A stretch of 64,000 nucleotides of DNA from Paroedura picta (GCF_049243985.1 NC_135381.1:21562345-21626344); one strand, 5' to 3'. Numbered from the stretch's first letter, positions 21,678 through 33,530 are shown. The notes: generated from the sequence alone by a model not told the origin. A program made the numbers and translations.

Positions 21678-23599
21678 GGAAGTCTTTCAAAGCAAACTCC
21701 AGAAAGACCCTCTATTGAAAGAGGAAAAAGCAAACAAGAAATCTTTAAAAATTATTTGCTGCTCTTAAAAGGAAAACCTGCAGGATTAAACTGAAAAGCA
21801 TGAGTTAGCTAACTTCTCTTTGGTTTTAGAGAAAATTCTCAAAGTAGTTCTCAAATAAAAATATTTAATTTGTTGTTATATTCCAGCAAAATTTTGGGAA
21901 AGGAAATAGATGTTTGAAAATGTAACATTCTCACTGGAATTTTATTTGGGCTGGGGAGAACACTTTTGCTGAATTAGCATGTTTTGTTTTAATCCATTCA
22001 TTTTTAACAGTTTGCAAATCAACATGTAAGCAACTTAAGGAACATATTGTTAAATTAAAATAAGGTAAGCTCATTTTCATTAATTGTATACATATAACAT
22101 CAGTATTTCCATATAACATATTGGTGTATGTTGGTGAGAAATGTGTTTGTTGAATTACGTCTGTAATATTTGTAAGTTCATTCTTTATATTTATATTTCA
22201 AGTACAATTTTATAATTTTAATTGGTTTGCTCTGTTCTTTTTTAATACAAATACTAAGCATTTATCCGTTACAATTTATTCTCAAAGTGGCTTCTAAAGA
22301 GAAAGGTTAGGGTAAGAAGCCTCTACCTGTTTGTCCAACTCTTTGACAAATCAAAACAAATAAATTAATATCTTATGAATTTCTTTTTAATCAGCAAATT
22401 ACAAAGTCAGTCGAACGTAATATATGTGCCTCCTGGAAAATACACATCTTTTCCTTGGGCAAACTGTTTTTATTTTAATTTAAGGTATTTTCACTGGTTC
22501 CTTTGAATATAGCGGTATAGAAATCTAAATAAATAAAAGTTAAACCAGTTCCAAACTTAAGTATTTCACTTAAAGGTATTTTCACAACTGAGTCCTCTCT
22601 TTCCCACCCCCCTAATTTCTTCATCTTTCGCCTAACAACTTCTCCTAAATCTCAAAATAGTAAGAAAAATTGTGTTTATCACCCAAGGTATTTGCTGTAG
22701 ATCAGGGTGTGGACAAAGTCTAATAGGCCCTCATGCAAATGAAGATAAATGGTCTATGAGAAACAACTTTTCTGAAATCTTTACCACCTGGAGGTAATTT
22801 CTGCTTTCCAGGGGTTACCAGGTTATAGAGCTAATGAGAAAATCTGCACCAATAGATATTTGCTAATGTGAAACCAAAAAAAGAGAGAGTCACAAGCTCT
22901 TCTATTTTCAGTTCTATTTTATCTGACTTTCAGATGTTTAGATTACTTGCAGTGACAGCATTCAGTAGGGAGTGTTTCGCAAGCATAAATATGTTTCCAA
23001 CTGTCATGGGGAGGGGAGGGAAACAAAACACTGAATTTCAAGGTTTGCTTACATATGTGAAAAAGAAAAATAATTTTTTATCCATTCTGCCTTTTACGAT
23101 GTTATAGCCATTCCTAGCTGCATTATAAATTTCTCCTCCAACCTGAGGTTGGCTCAGGTGCATGAAGTGGGAATGCTCTGTTGTGTTTGTGGCATAGATT
23201 GCTGTATGCTGTGGTGTGGAATGTTATTCTGAGGGAGAACTGATATTCCATGTTTTGACTCTTCCATGTTCCATGGCCAATGATCTCATTTTCAGACATT
23301 TATTTATAATGAATTTCCTCAAAAAATATAGAAAATTGTATCACCATAACATTTACTAGTTAACAACATGAAGGAGCGTTCTTCATGCATGCAGCTTGAT
23401 CAAAGCACAACAGAAGAGAACCAAACGACTACCCCTCCCTCTGATAGCTTCATCAATTACACCTTGTCAGTTTATTTTCTAGAATTCAAGGTGCTTGGAC
23501 TCCATGTATGCAGAATGTCAGCTTTCAGTCTCGTCAAAGTTATATGGTTGTTTTGATACATCCATGAGAACATCAAGCAGTAACAAAAGGGTGAATGGA
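21678..23599. other. Unannotated AT-rich intergenic DNA
   Basis: I see no gene or recognisable repeat in this stretch. Confidence 0.4.
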
Positions 23600-24080
23600 T
23601 GGACTTGATGGACCACTTCCTCCATTACTGTCCAGTTTCTCAGTTGAGAACCTCTTCTCCAACTCAGTGCTCTGTTCCTCCACCAGCAGAGGTAAGACGA
23701 CTGGTGTCCAGAGACAGGGCATTTTTGTTTGGACATGGCACCTCACTTTTAGGATGTGTTCTCCCTTGAGGCTTGCCTGGCACCTGCTTTCCATTCCTTT
23801 AGGCACCAGTTCAAACATTTCAATTAACCCAGTCTTTTAATGAATGGTTCCATCTTTTGTTGTTGTTTTATGTTTTGCTCCAAGCCTGACAGTTTTATCA
23901 GTGTATTTTTAGATTGTTCCATGTTATGTCTTTTTTAATGCACTGACTGGCATTTATTGGCTGTTATTTTATGGTATTTTTTGTACTTAGGTTTGATTTA
24001 TTAATATCATCAACTTTGATATGTTTTTTAGTTACTATTTGTTTTGGCTGTTATTTGGTTTGGTTTTATACCACAGCACA
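23600..24080 (+). mobile_element. L2/CR1-type LINE 3' fragment
   Basis: 'ttgaggcttgcctggcacct' with 'tttaggcaccagttcaaaca' and a T-rich tail are typical of the 3' end of L2-type LINEs in reptiles. No open reading frame is left. Confidence 0.55.
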
Positions 24081-24569
24081 GTGCTGCCACAAGATGGTCT
24101 GCTTCAGGGTTTTCTAAGCAGATGCAATATATAACTAGGTGGGTTGATGGACAGGTGGATGAAAATGCAGCTAGATATGAAAGGCTGACATGTGTTAACA
24201 CAACCTGAAGGAGCCATTTCCAACTGACAAAAAAGTAGGGGAGAGATAAATTCTCTCTTCTACCTAGTTTGGTGCTAAGACTGTCTGGGATTAGCAGTTT
24301 AAATTTTTTAAATAAGTTCAGTGTGTTGCATTATGCAATGATCTTCAGCTCAGTGCATAAAACAGCGATGCCTGAACTCTTAATTTTACTTTGAAGGAAG
24401 TCCTCTTGATTTAAATGAGTTTTCACAGTGAATTAAGTGGATTTGGAAAGGCATAACTCTGTTTAGGATTGCTCTCTGTACCTCTACTCTTGGCTTGATA
24501 AGGGCAAGACACACCCACATGACCAAGCAAATATTCTGCAATCCTTTGTAATGGTCAGAGGCTGTGTGG
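24081..24569. other. Unannotated intergenic DNA
   Basis: Nothing recognised. Confidence 0.4.
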
Positions 24570-24577
24570 CATATGGA

Positions 24578-24800
24578 TAAGGTGACCAGATTGTCCCACT
24601 TTTGGAGGGACATCTGGGGGTACCTGGCAAATTGTACTTATGTTGAAATTTAAAATATATATATTACAATACTATTTTTGTGTTCTATGCATTCTATGAA
24701 TATTTTTGTTGCTCCATAAAGACCAATTTTTTAATCAAGAACCCCCCCCCCCCCGGTAAATGGTGTCCCGCTTTACCAATGTTAAAATCTGGTCACCTTA
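24578..24800. mobile_element. hAT MITE family B with perfect target-site duplication
   Basis: The ends TAAGGTGACCAGATTG and AAATCTGGTCACCTTA are inverted repeats. The 8-mer catatgga flanks both sides (24,570-24,577 and 24,801-24,808). It is AT-rich inside, with no coding sequence. Confidence 0.88.
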
Positions 24801-24949
24801 CATATGGAGGACTTTGACAATAAAAGTTGGTGAAGACAGAGTTCCCCACTAAAGTAGGCTACTGAACACATTGCAAGGGTTAAAACTGAACATTTCTCAG
24901 AATGACAAATTGCCAGTCACAGTGATTTACTATTCACATTGCTGAACAA

Positions 24950-25045
24950 AGTTTGAGTCTAGTGACACCTACAAGACCAATGAAGTCTTATTAAACGTAT
25001 AAGCTTCTGGGTACACACATGCTTCTTCATCATCAGATATAATAA
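24950..25045 (+). mobile_element. Penelope-like terminal repeat, diverged
   Basis: 'gtttgagtctagtgacacct', 'acaagaccaatgaagtctta' and 'acgtataagcttctgg' followed by a TTCATCATCAGA box match the family core with more changes than other copies. Confidence 0.6.
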
Positions 25046-25552
25046 AACTGAAGTTACCAGTCCATCAAGAGTGAGCAGCAAATTAGCATAAGGCATAATA
25101 AAGGTGTTTAACAGAGGCAAGGACAAAACTGGAATAACAAGCGTATTTTATATGGTTACCATTTTGGGGGTTTAATCTAGTCATATTGCTGTATGTCTGA
25201 AAGCATAACTATGAACAAAAAAATGGGGATGCAAAATTTGGCAATGCCCAGGCATGAGGAGTAAACTTTTAGCTTGAAATGCTTTTTACCCCTAAGGAGT
25301 ATTCTTGAAGAAATAATTGTGAGGTGTCTTGTGAACAGGCAAGGGGGTCATGACCCGGGCCTTGAGAAACCTGAGTTAGTGGATGTTCGCTTCCCTTGGC
25401 TCTTTGTTTACCCTGGACTTAGACATTTTGCATCGTTAAGAATCTATGCCTTCTGAGGACATTCTATTTATCTTACCCGTCCTTTTTAATGGAAATGTCC
25501 AAGTTTTCTTGCAAACAGGGATTTTATTGTGGAATCACGGTGCCCCTCGGAG

Positions 25553-25654
25553 AGGCTTATTTGACCGGACAATAGTTTCCCTTCGTGTCACCACCCTTTT
25601 GATTTTCCAATGGTCACAGGCTCCCAAGGTCATGCAAAGTGCATCCTTTTGTTA
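25553..25654. repeat. Unidentified repeat, copy 1
   Basis: 'aggcttatttgaccggacaa' through 'gtcaccacccttttgatt' to 'agtgcatccttttgt' recurs at 26,847-26,942 in the same orientation with high identity. I do not recognise the family. Confidence 0.6.
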
Positions 25655-26130
25655 TAACGCACCAAGAATGTGGGGGGGGGGAAGGGAGGGAAAAGAGTTA
25701 GTAACCTAAGGTACCATTCACATGCACAATTATGTTATGCCTCCAGACATACTTGTTTGCTAATTGTTTACAAACTAGTGTGCACTGCTTTTCCAGACAT
25801 ATTTAAATGCCAACATGCACAAAATAAAACAGATTTAACTTATTGTGGAAGCAACCCGGAAGCTAGTCTCTGTTCCCGCTCTTGGCTGATGGGGTCCTGC
25901 TGATTCAACTATCCTTGTGTCTCTATCCTTGAGGCCCTGGGGACATGCCACAGCACTGAGTATTCTTCTTTCACTACTGCTCTGTCCCACAGATGTCAGC
26001 ATCCTTCTAACCCTGCCCCCCCCCAAAGCAGGTGCTGGGGAGATATGGGAGAGAAAACCAGAAGAGGGAATGGTACCATGTACTGTCTAAGGAAAACCCA
26101 GGTGCTTACCAGTCCTTCTGATCCTCCACG
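25655..26130. other. Unannotated intergenic DNA
   Basis: G- and C-runs near 25,672 and 26,016; nothing else recognised. Confidence 0.4.
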
Positions 26131-26203
26131 CAGAGGTGACCAAACTGGCTCATGGGAATTGTAGTCCACAGACATCGAGAGAGCCACAGCTTGGCCACCC
26201 CTG
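26131..26203. mobile_element. Diverged hAT MITE family A copy
   Basis: 'ggctcatgggaattgtagtc' and 'ggccacccctg' are the family A right arm. The left end is reduced to CAGAGGTGACCAAACT. The target-site duplication is not clear. Confidence 0.65.
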
Positions 26204-26846
26204 CTCCAATGGGAAAGCTCTTTCATTTAACAAGGACAGCCAATAACAGGCTCCACCTTACAATGGTCCTGCCTACTTTCTGCAAACTTGATATACACCA
26301 GGAGAAGTATTGGCTGGCAGCGTGGCACCTACAAGTGCTACATTTGGAAGCCCTGCCTTAGAGTGTCTGTGAGCATGTACACACACAGAAAGATGACTAC
26401 TGGAATAGGTTTTCTGAGTAACACCCCCCCCCCAACCTGGTGACTCTGTTAACACAATTTTGAATCTCTTTCAAGTTCTACTCTTGGACTGAACACCAAT
26501 AAGGCAACATGACTGACTTATTCTAATATGACATTCCCTGTTTCCTGCTCTTTTGGAAATTAATATATTAGTGTCAAATCTTAACAGGGGTGCAATTTGT
26601 TGTGCCCTTTCTGTTTCAAGATCCAATGGTACCTGAGAACATTATACTTACTTGATCTGATACTGAGAAAAAGAGAAATAATTTTCTTAAAGTCAGGCCT
26701 CTCTTTTCGGTTTGTTTTTTATTTGTTTTTAAATCAGGTGTGTGTTAGAACGAGTGGGGATTCTTGAAGGCACAAGTAACAGCCATGGACAAGTAACACA
26801 ATGGCCACTGGGATTTCATTGTGAGCTTCTTGTGCCTCTTTAGGAG

Positions 26847-26942
26847 GCTTATTTGACCGGACAATAGCTTCCCGTGTGTCACCACCCTTTTGATTCCCCA
26901 ATGGTAACAGAATTCTAAGGTCATGAAGAGTGCATCCTTTTG
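26847..26942. repeat. Unidentified repeat, copy 2
   Basis: Same sequence as 25,553-25,654, in direct orientation about 1.3 kb away. This is either a dispersed repeat or a local duplication. Confidence 0.6.
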
Positions 26943-27146
26943 TCTCCAATCCCTAAAACATTCTAGATTAAAAGAAAAAAAAATTGGTTTGAAAGGATCT
27001 CAAAAGTGGATATGAAACAGAGACTATTTTGCTTTGCAGAAGTTTATAGGGAGAAAGAAATGTAAAAGATTACTGACAAACATTACATCCACGTCATTTA
27101 GCTTTTTGAGCCTTGGTGAAAGATTCATCGCACGCAGTCTTTACAG

Positions 27147-27203
27147 CAGAGGAATAAATACACCCACTAACATTTGATCTTAGCCAAAAGGCTGAGAAGC
27201 GAT
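27147..27203 (-). pseudogene. U2 snRNA 5'-end pseudogene fragment
   Basis: On the minus strand 27,203-27,171 reads ATCGCTTCTCAGCCTTTTGG, then CTAAGATCAAATG, the first 33 bases of U2 snRNA with two changes. Weaker similarity continues to about 27,147. The rest of U2, including the Sm site and 3' hairpins, is absent, and no snRNA promoter is visible. It is probably a LINE-mobilised, truncated or chimeric copy. Confidence 0.7.
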
Positions 27204-27229
27204 ATGCACTGGTATCTATTTTAACTGTG

Positions 27230-27275
27230 TGTAATTTATTTTATTTATTTATTTAATTTAATTTAATGCACTTAA
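27230..27275. repeat. AT-rich TTTA/TTTAA microsatellite
   Basis: Runs of TTTAT and TTTAA units; low complexity. Confidence 0.7.
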
Positions 27276-27849
27276 TATAAAGCAAGTTTAATTGGCATGA
27301 AATGTTTTTGGAATTGTTTTAAATTGTCAATCTCCTCCATAAGATATTGACACTTTAAAATATGTTTGTGGTTCCAGCGTAAATTTTGTGTTAATGTCAG
27401 CTAAAGATGTTCTGTGGATATTAATTCTCGCTTTGCAAACTGAAAGAAGGAACCTAGTTGCAATGATGTTTTCTAGCCTTATAGGAGAATACAGCTCAAT
27501 GAATTGGTTGAGTGGCCCCAGAAATAGCTCTCTCCTGTGCATGTAGTACATGTAGCATGTGCTACAGGCCCTGCACTTCCAGGAGCCCTGCACAGTGCCT
27601 TGCCCCCTCCCCATGAATCAAGGCCATAGCGTCTGTCCTCCCCCCTTTTCCCTCTTTAAGGGCACTCAGAGTGACACCCCTTTCCAGTGTGTGTGTGTGT
27701 GGGGGGGCTCTGCCCCTAGTATGGCTGCTCCCACCACAATTGTACTCTGCTAGGGCCTCATTAATCCTTAAACTGGCTTGGGTGCTATGGGCCCCATGAA
27801 TCCTTAAACCACTCCGGGTGCAATCAAGTTCCACATGATAAGGTTCCAC

Positions 27850-28945
27850 ATTATATTCTTGTTCACAAGTTGGTAAAATGTGGTATGGATCCTAATTCTG
27901 TCAGGTGGATAAATAACTGGTTGGCAAATCATACCCCAGAGGGTACTTGTTAATGGTTCAGCATCATCTTGGAAAAGAGTGACAAGTGGAGTACCGCAAG
28001 GATCTGTCCTGGGGCCTGTGTTGTTCAATGATTTGGATGAGGGATTAGAGGGGATACTTATTAAATTTGCAGATGATACTAAACTGGGAGGGGTAAGAAA
28101 CACAACTGAAGACAGCAACAGAATACAGGATGATCTTGATAGGCTCGAGAAGTGGGCTAAACTGAATAAAATGTTCAATAGGGACAAATGTAAAGTTCTG
28201 CATTTAGGCAGGAAAAACCAAATACACCAATATAGGATGGGGAGACTTGTCTTGGCAGTAGCATGTGCAGTACACTGAACATGAGTCAGTAGTGTGACTC
28301 GGTGGCTAAAAAGGCAAATGGAATTTTGGGCTGTATCAAACAGAGTATCGTATCCAGATCACGGGAGGTGATGGTTACTGCTTTACTCTGCTCTGGTTCG
28401 GCCTCACTTGGAGTACTGTGTTCAGTTTGGGGCACCCCAGGTGAAGAGGGATGGAGACAAACTGGAGCATGTCCAGAGGAGGGTGAGGGGTTTGGAGACT
28501 AATACATATGAAGAAAGGTTGGGGGAGCTTAGTCTGTTTAGCCTAGAGAGACTGAGAGGGGATCTGATACCATCTGCAAGTATTTAAAAGGGTGCCGCCA
28601 TATGGAGGATGGAGCAGAATTCTTCTCTCTTGCCCCAGAGAGACAGACCAGCATGAATAGGATGAAATTAATTCAAAATAAATTCCATCTCAACATCCGG
28701 AAGAAGTTCCTGACAGAGCGGTTTCTCAGTGGAACAGGCTTCCTCGGGAGGTGGTGGGTTCTCCGTCTTTGAAAATCTTTAAACAGAGGCTAGATAGCCT
28801 TCTGACGGAGAAGCTGATTCTGTGAAGGCAAAGGGGTGGCAGGTTACAGTAGATGAGTGATAGGGGTGTGAGTGTCCTGCATAGTGTAGGGGGTTGGACT
28901 AGATGACCCATAAGGTCCCTTCAAACTGTTATTCTGTGATTCTAT
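27850..28945 (+). mobile_element. CR1 LINE, 5'-truncated, reverse transcriptase remnant and 3' end
   Basis: The translated remnant contains [15 protein letters not shown], then [10 protein letters not shown], the reverse transcriptase palm with the F/YADD catalytic motif. It then shifts frame through SVAKKANGILGCIKQSI and a [16 protein letters not shown]-like segment. The 3' end 'gggttggactagatgaccca' plus ATTCTGTGATTCT repeats is the CR1 terminus. Part of the usual NIFINDL stretch before the ADD motif is missing, and several frame breaks are present. It cannot encode an active protein. Confidence 0.9.
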
Positions 28946-29886
28946 TCTAAAACCAGAGTGTCAAGTCAAACCACAATCACCCAATCTTGCCTTCTGTGCA
29001 GCTCTGCAGTGCCTAAACTCAAGACCTAGCAAACCTCCTCAGATTCCCCTTTCCTCCCTGATAAAAGAGTCCAAGGCATGTGAGAGTTTGCCCCAATATA
29101 ATTTATATTTCACACCCCGTTTCTTCAGTTCCCCACTTATCAGCTATTGCTGATGTTGACCTATTTCCTATTGCCACCTCTTGGTGGGTTTATTTTGAAT
29201 GCCACTCTTTCACCACCACCACCACCACTGCCTAAGCAAAGAAGCTCAGCCCCATCTCCTAAATTTCTTGTCTCAGTTCTGTCTCCCCATTTTTCTCAAG
29301 TCACCTGCATTCCCTTCCTTCAGCTACTTTGCCACCAGGTTCCCTTGCCTCTTAATTCCCATATCTAATGAAACCTCATCCCAGCCTGGTCCATTCACAG
29401 CACTCTCCTAAAGACACTTTCTTAGCAGTAAACCCCACTGAATAGAGCTGAGTATGATTCCCAGTAGACCTGTTTAGGAATGCTTTTTAATTTCTCTGTG
29501 GACAGTGTGAAGTCTCCATTGCATCAAAATGACAACGTTTCCCTTCCTCACAGAAGGTAGACTGAATATACTTTTTTCCTCCCTGCTTGACCCTCAACTA
29601 ATATCAAAGGCTTAACAAAAGCTAATGAATATGGATAGAAGAGTGGGACTTGAAAGGACTGGAAAGAATCTCGCACCCCCCTTGACAATCTGTGGTATTT
29701 CTTCTGAAAGCTATCCTATTTCATACACCTTTTGGGCCTACATTACTAAAATATGGGCAAAGATCACTTCTAGCATTTGCAACCATTCTGTTAAAATGCC
29801 ATTCGGAACCCACCAACAGGAGTACACTTGAAACACACAACACCTGGCCCCTCTGGGCATGTCTGAGATAAACTGAATTTGGGAAT
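28946..29886. other. Unannotated intergenic DNA
   Basis: A short CCA/CAC run near 29,210 gives a polyhistidine chance frame. No gene or repeat recognised. Confidence 0.4.
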
Positions 29887-29894
29887 GTTTTGAG

Positions 29895-30028
29895 CAGGGG
29901 TAGTCAAACTGCAGCCCTCCAGATGTCCATGGACTACAATTCCCAGGAGCCCCCTGCCAGCGCTGGCAGGGGGCTCCTGGGAATTGTAGTCCATGGACAT
30001 CTGGAGGGCCGCAGTTTGACTACCCCTG
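29895..30028. mobile_element. Complete palindromic hAT MITE family A
   Basis: A 134-bp, almost perfect palindrome from CAGGGGTAGTCAAACTG to its inverse. The 8-mer gttttgag flanks it (29,887-29,894 and 30,029-30,036). High arm identity and a perfect duplication suggest a recent insertion. Confidence 0.92.
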
Positions 30029-30077
30029 GTTTTGAGGCTCAGTGAGGTGGGTTTTTAAGAGAGTTACACTATGTTCC

Positions 30078-30279
30078 TTTAATGTTGTTCCTTTGTTATT
30101 GCTCACTAGTCAGGAAAACAATCAGGGCAGAAACTCCCACTTAAAATCATTGTTTTGCCAGCCTTGCTAACTTCTCTCGGTCCTAGTTAGCAAGGCTAGC
30201 AAAACAATAATTTTCTGTAGGGGTTTCTGCCCTGATTGTTTTCCTGACTAGTGAGCAATGACAAAGAAACAACATTAAA
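30078..30279. repeat. Inverted repeat with 94-bp arms (unclassified MITE-like)
   Basis: Arms 30,078-30,171 and 30,186-30,279 pair with about eight mismatches around a 14-base spacer. They contain 'gctcactagtcaggaaaaca' and its inverse. No target-site duplication was found, so the class is unknown. Confidence 0.75.
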
Positions 30280-30937
30280 TTGGTTTATTCTGTTGATTTG
30301 TTTAAAATAACACATTTAGTAGCGTTTTATTGTTTTTTTCCCCGAAACGGACAGGGAAAAAGCATACTACAAACCAGAACACAAAAGAGAAATAAGAAAA
30401 TATAACAAAGTGGTGGTGAAACATAGTATTGAAGATATAGATGTATTTATGGATAATGAAGCTGCCAGAAGCACAGGGGAAGGCAGGGTGAACATTTTAA
30501 AATAAATAAAATAATTATGTCAAGCGCAACAGGGTGTCAGGCACACAAATTGCAGCAGAACCATACTCCGTATAGTACTGGAATGGGGTGGAAGGAAAGT
30601 GAGGATTTTTGTTAGTGTTGTAAACTGCTCCTGAGGATGCAGGATGGCCAGAAAACTGGATATAATAAACAACTGTTAGCTTTGCACTTCAATGCACCGT
30701 TTTATATCCCTCACTGTTTATTGTGTCCACTCACAAAGGAAGGACACCATAAACTAGTTTTTAACACTGTTATATGCTTATAGATGAAATTGATAATAGT
30801 AGAGCTCACTGAATATACTCTATCATAACATTAAATAGTAATATATCAACCACCATCATTCTTCTGCTCTGATTTGTTCATGAATTTATTTATTTATTAG
30901 CCATTTTTTAAAATTAACACATATTGCTCTGGGTGTA
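30280..30937. other. Unannotated intergenic DNA
   Basis: Nothing recognised. Confidence 0.4.
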
Positions 30938-31140
30938 GATTTAAGTATGTAGCCGTGTTGGTGTGAAGTAGCATAACAAAAATTAAGTCGAATAGCACCT
31001 TTAAGACCAACAAAGATTTATTCAAGACAAGAGCTTTTGTGTGCATGTCTGAGGAAGTGTGCCTGCACACAAAAGCTCAGGCCTTTAATAAATCTTTGTT
31101 GGTCTTACATTTTTGGACTCTTATTTTTGTTGTGCTGTGG
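30938..31140. mobile_element. Palindromic Penelope-like terminal-repeat dimer
   Basis: Plus unit ('gtagccgtgttggtgtgaag' to 'cttttgtgtgca') joined to a minus unit ('ctgaggaagtgtgcctgcac' to 'tttgttggtcttac'). Same design as 18,431-18,590. The minus unit retains the CTGAGGA box and hairpin. Confidence 0.75.
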
Positions 31141-31474
31141 TTGTATTTGTTGCCAGTAGAAGGTGCAATTCCCATCATTGACCAGAAGGGGGCAGTCCCT
31201 TACCCAAATCATCTTGGTGTCTAAGGCAGTTTTCTACACCAACAGAAATGAGGCTTTGGACTTTCATTGGTGAGAAGGGAGGGGTTGTTAAAGGAACTGC
31301 ATCCAGCAGCTGGTTGCAGCCATGCATTCTATGTGTGGCTCCTCTTAGAAGCTGCAGTTAGCACTAAACACTGCAGCCTGACTTAATGAATCACAAACAC
31401 AATCCAAAAATACTTTTTATTAGGGACAACTAATCAACACAGTATAGCATTGCAAGCAGTTATGTACTCCAGAA

Positions 31475-31545
31475 CAAATGCTGGTGGGGGCTCATGGGAA
31501 TTGTAGTCCATGGATATCTGGAGGACCACAGGTTGACTACCCCTG
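31475..31545. mobile_element. Half-length hAT MITE family A with perfect target-site duplication
   Basis: Only the right arm is present, from CAAATGCTGG to GACTACCCCTG, flanked by the 8-mer ctccagaa (31,467-31,474 and 31,546-31,553). Confidence 0.85.
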
Positions 31546-31783
31546 CTCCAGAACACTTCTTGATGGATGCTGCAAAAGCAGCCCGGCTGTCAAATGGCCT
31601 GTTACGATTGTGCCCATTTTGAAGGTTTTGTTGTGGCTTCCGGACTCCCTTCAAGGTTCTCTTTCTGACCTATAAAGCCTCTTATGAACTGACTGGGACC
31701 CACTGGAGAACCTAGTCTCCCACCATATAACTCTTATCAAACCTTCTCACAGCAGTTTCCCCTGGTATCCCCTTCATTTAGGG

Positions 31784-31919
31784 CAGGGGTAGTCAAACTG
31801 CGGCCCTCCAGATGTCCATGGACTACAATTCCTACGAGCCCCTGCCAGCGAACACTGGCAGGAGCTCGTGGGAATTGTAGTCCATGGACATCTGGAGGCC
31901 CGCAGTTTGACTACCCCTG
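31784..31919. mobile_element. Complete palindromic hAT MITE family A
   Basis: 136-bp palindrome with 8-bp duplication atttaggg (31,776-31,783 and 31,920-31,927). Confidence 0.92.
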
Positions 31920-31983
31920 ATTTAGGGAAATGAAGCCAGCAGCAGCCTGCCCCCAAAGACTTGTTCTGTGGTGCCTGCTAAGG

Positions 31984-32119
31984 CAGGGGTAGTCAACCTG
32001 TGGTCCTCCAGATGTTCATGGACTACAATTCCCATGAGCCCCTGCCAGCAAATGCTGGCAGGGGGTAATGGGAATTGTAGTCCATGGACATCTGGAGTAC
32101 CACAGGTTGACTACCCCTG
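31984..32119. mobile_element. Complete palindromic hAT MITE family A
   Basis: CAGGGGTAGTCAACCTG to the inverse end. Flanks tgctaagg and tgataagg (7 of 8, one base offset) are the probable duplication. Third family member within 650 bp. Confidence 0.88.
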
Positions 32120-32242
32120 CTGATAAGGTACCAGTTGCCACTAGAAATTTGCAGTTGAATCTCACCAATCATTTCCACCTGTACAAGGAAAGGCATGAGA
32201 GTACAGACCTTTGATGTACCTTGCATGGTGTCTCAGGGGTCA

Positions 32243-32461
32243 TATGGTTCCCAACCTTCAGGTGGAGTCTGGAGATCTCCTGGGATTGCAACTGATCTCC
32301 AGACAATAGGGATCTTTTTACCTTGAGAAAATGGCTGCTTTGGAGGATAGACTCTAGGGCATTATACTCTGCTGAGTAATATCTCCTCTCCTAGCCCTGT
32401 GCTCCCCAAGCTCTTCCCCCATATCTCTAGGAATTTCCCAACTCAAGAGTTGGCAAACCTA
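32243..32461. mobile_element. Non-autonomous DNA element with GGTTGCCAAC-type ends
   Basis: It starts 'ggttcccaaccttcaggtgg' and ends 'gagttggcaaacct', an inverted pair. The interior 'ctggagatctcctgggattg' and 'aaaatggctgctttggagga' is shared with 5930-6200 and the next element. No protein; superfamily not determined. Confidence 0.6.
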
Positions 32462-32487
32462 ATTTCAATACACACAAACACATATAT

Positions 32488-32632
32488 AGGGTTCCCAACC
32501 TCCAGGTTGGGTCTGGTCGTCTCCTGGATTTGCAACTGATCTACAGACTACAGAAATCAATTATCCTGGGGAAAAATGAGTGCTTTGTAGTGTGGATTCT
32601 ATGGCATTAAACATCCAGGAATTTCCAACTAC
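32488..32632. mobile_element. Second copy of the GGTTGCCAAC-type element, shortened
   Basis: 'gggttcccaacctccaggtt', 'gcaactgatctacagactac' and 'attctatggcatta' repeat the previous entry's body in the same orientation. It ends near 'aatttccaact'. Confidence 0.6.
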
Positions 32633-33522
32633 GTGGGGGATCCCCCATTCCTCAAGAACAGAATTTCAGGGGGCATTCTGGGCTGCAGCAGAGAAGCTGC
32701 ATTCCACTGACAGCAATTGTTCCAATACCCAAGCTTTTCAGTGGGATTCCAAACCATATAAATAACATTTCCTGGCTATTTTCAGAAATCTGTAAAATCA
32801 ATTTTTTCCCCCAGCGCACTCAATAAACTCAATAAGCTTGTGTGGGGTTTGTTTTGACAATTTGGTATACGGTATTTTCAATTTTATGGACTCATTTTAT
32901 TGAACAAACTTTTGAGCCATTTATAAACAAATATACAGCTAATATATTGAATTATACATATGTATGAAACCTTCCATTTAAACATCCTTGTAAGGAAGGC
33001 TACACAAGGAATTAGTGAATGGCCCAATTCACCCACTGAGTGCCTTGACTAAGGAGGGAGCTGGCTTCCTAGTCTAAGGCCAACTACCCACGACATCACA
33101 CTGTATAATCTGTGGAGAACATGTTTGAGAATGTGTTCCTTTTTCTGTCTTTTTCCACTCTTGGTGTCTTATTGTGCAAAGTGTAAATAGCAAAGAAGCT
33201 TTCCACTGTTTTAGGCATCAACCCATGTACATTTTTAAAATCAGTTTGCTCTAATACAAGCCAATTTTTGTCCTTTTCTTTTTTATATGGATACTACTCT
33301 GAACAGGATGCTGAATGTTGCAGCTGGTTTCTAAGGACTGCACACAAGCCAAAAAGCCCAAAACCACACAAAAAAGGATTTGGTCATATGTGAATATTAT
33401 TTATACATCTCAAGCTATAAGGCATTCAAATGAACAGAGTGTCTGAATGAATGATGACTCAAATTTGTAAATTACATCTTTTAAGATTCCTGATTGTACC
33501 ATTTGTTCTGCTTTTGAAATGA
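32633..33522. other. Unannotated intergenic DNA
   Basis: AT-rich; nothing recognised. Confidence 0.4.
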
Positions 33523-33530
33523 GCGAAAGC

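Noticed and set aside
27171-27203. Functional U2 snRNA gene
   Set aside because: Only the 5' end is present; no Sm site, 3' stems or snRNA promoter elements.
29147-29411. Polyhistidine open frames
   Set aside because: They come from a short CAC/CCA run; no domain or coherent gene structure.
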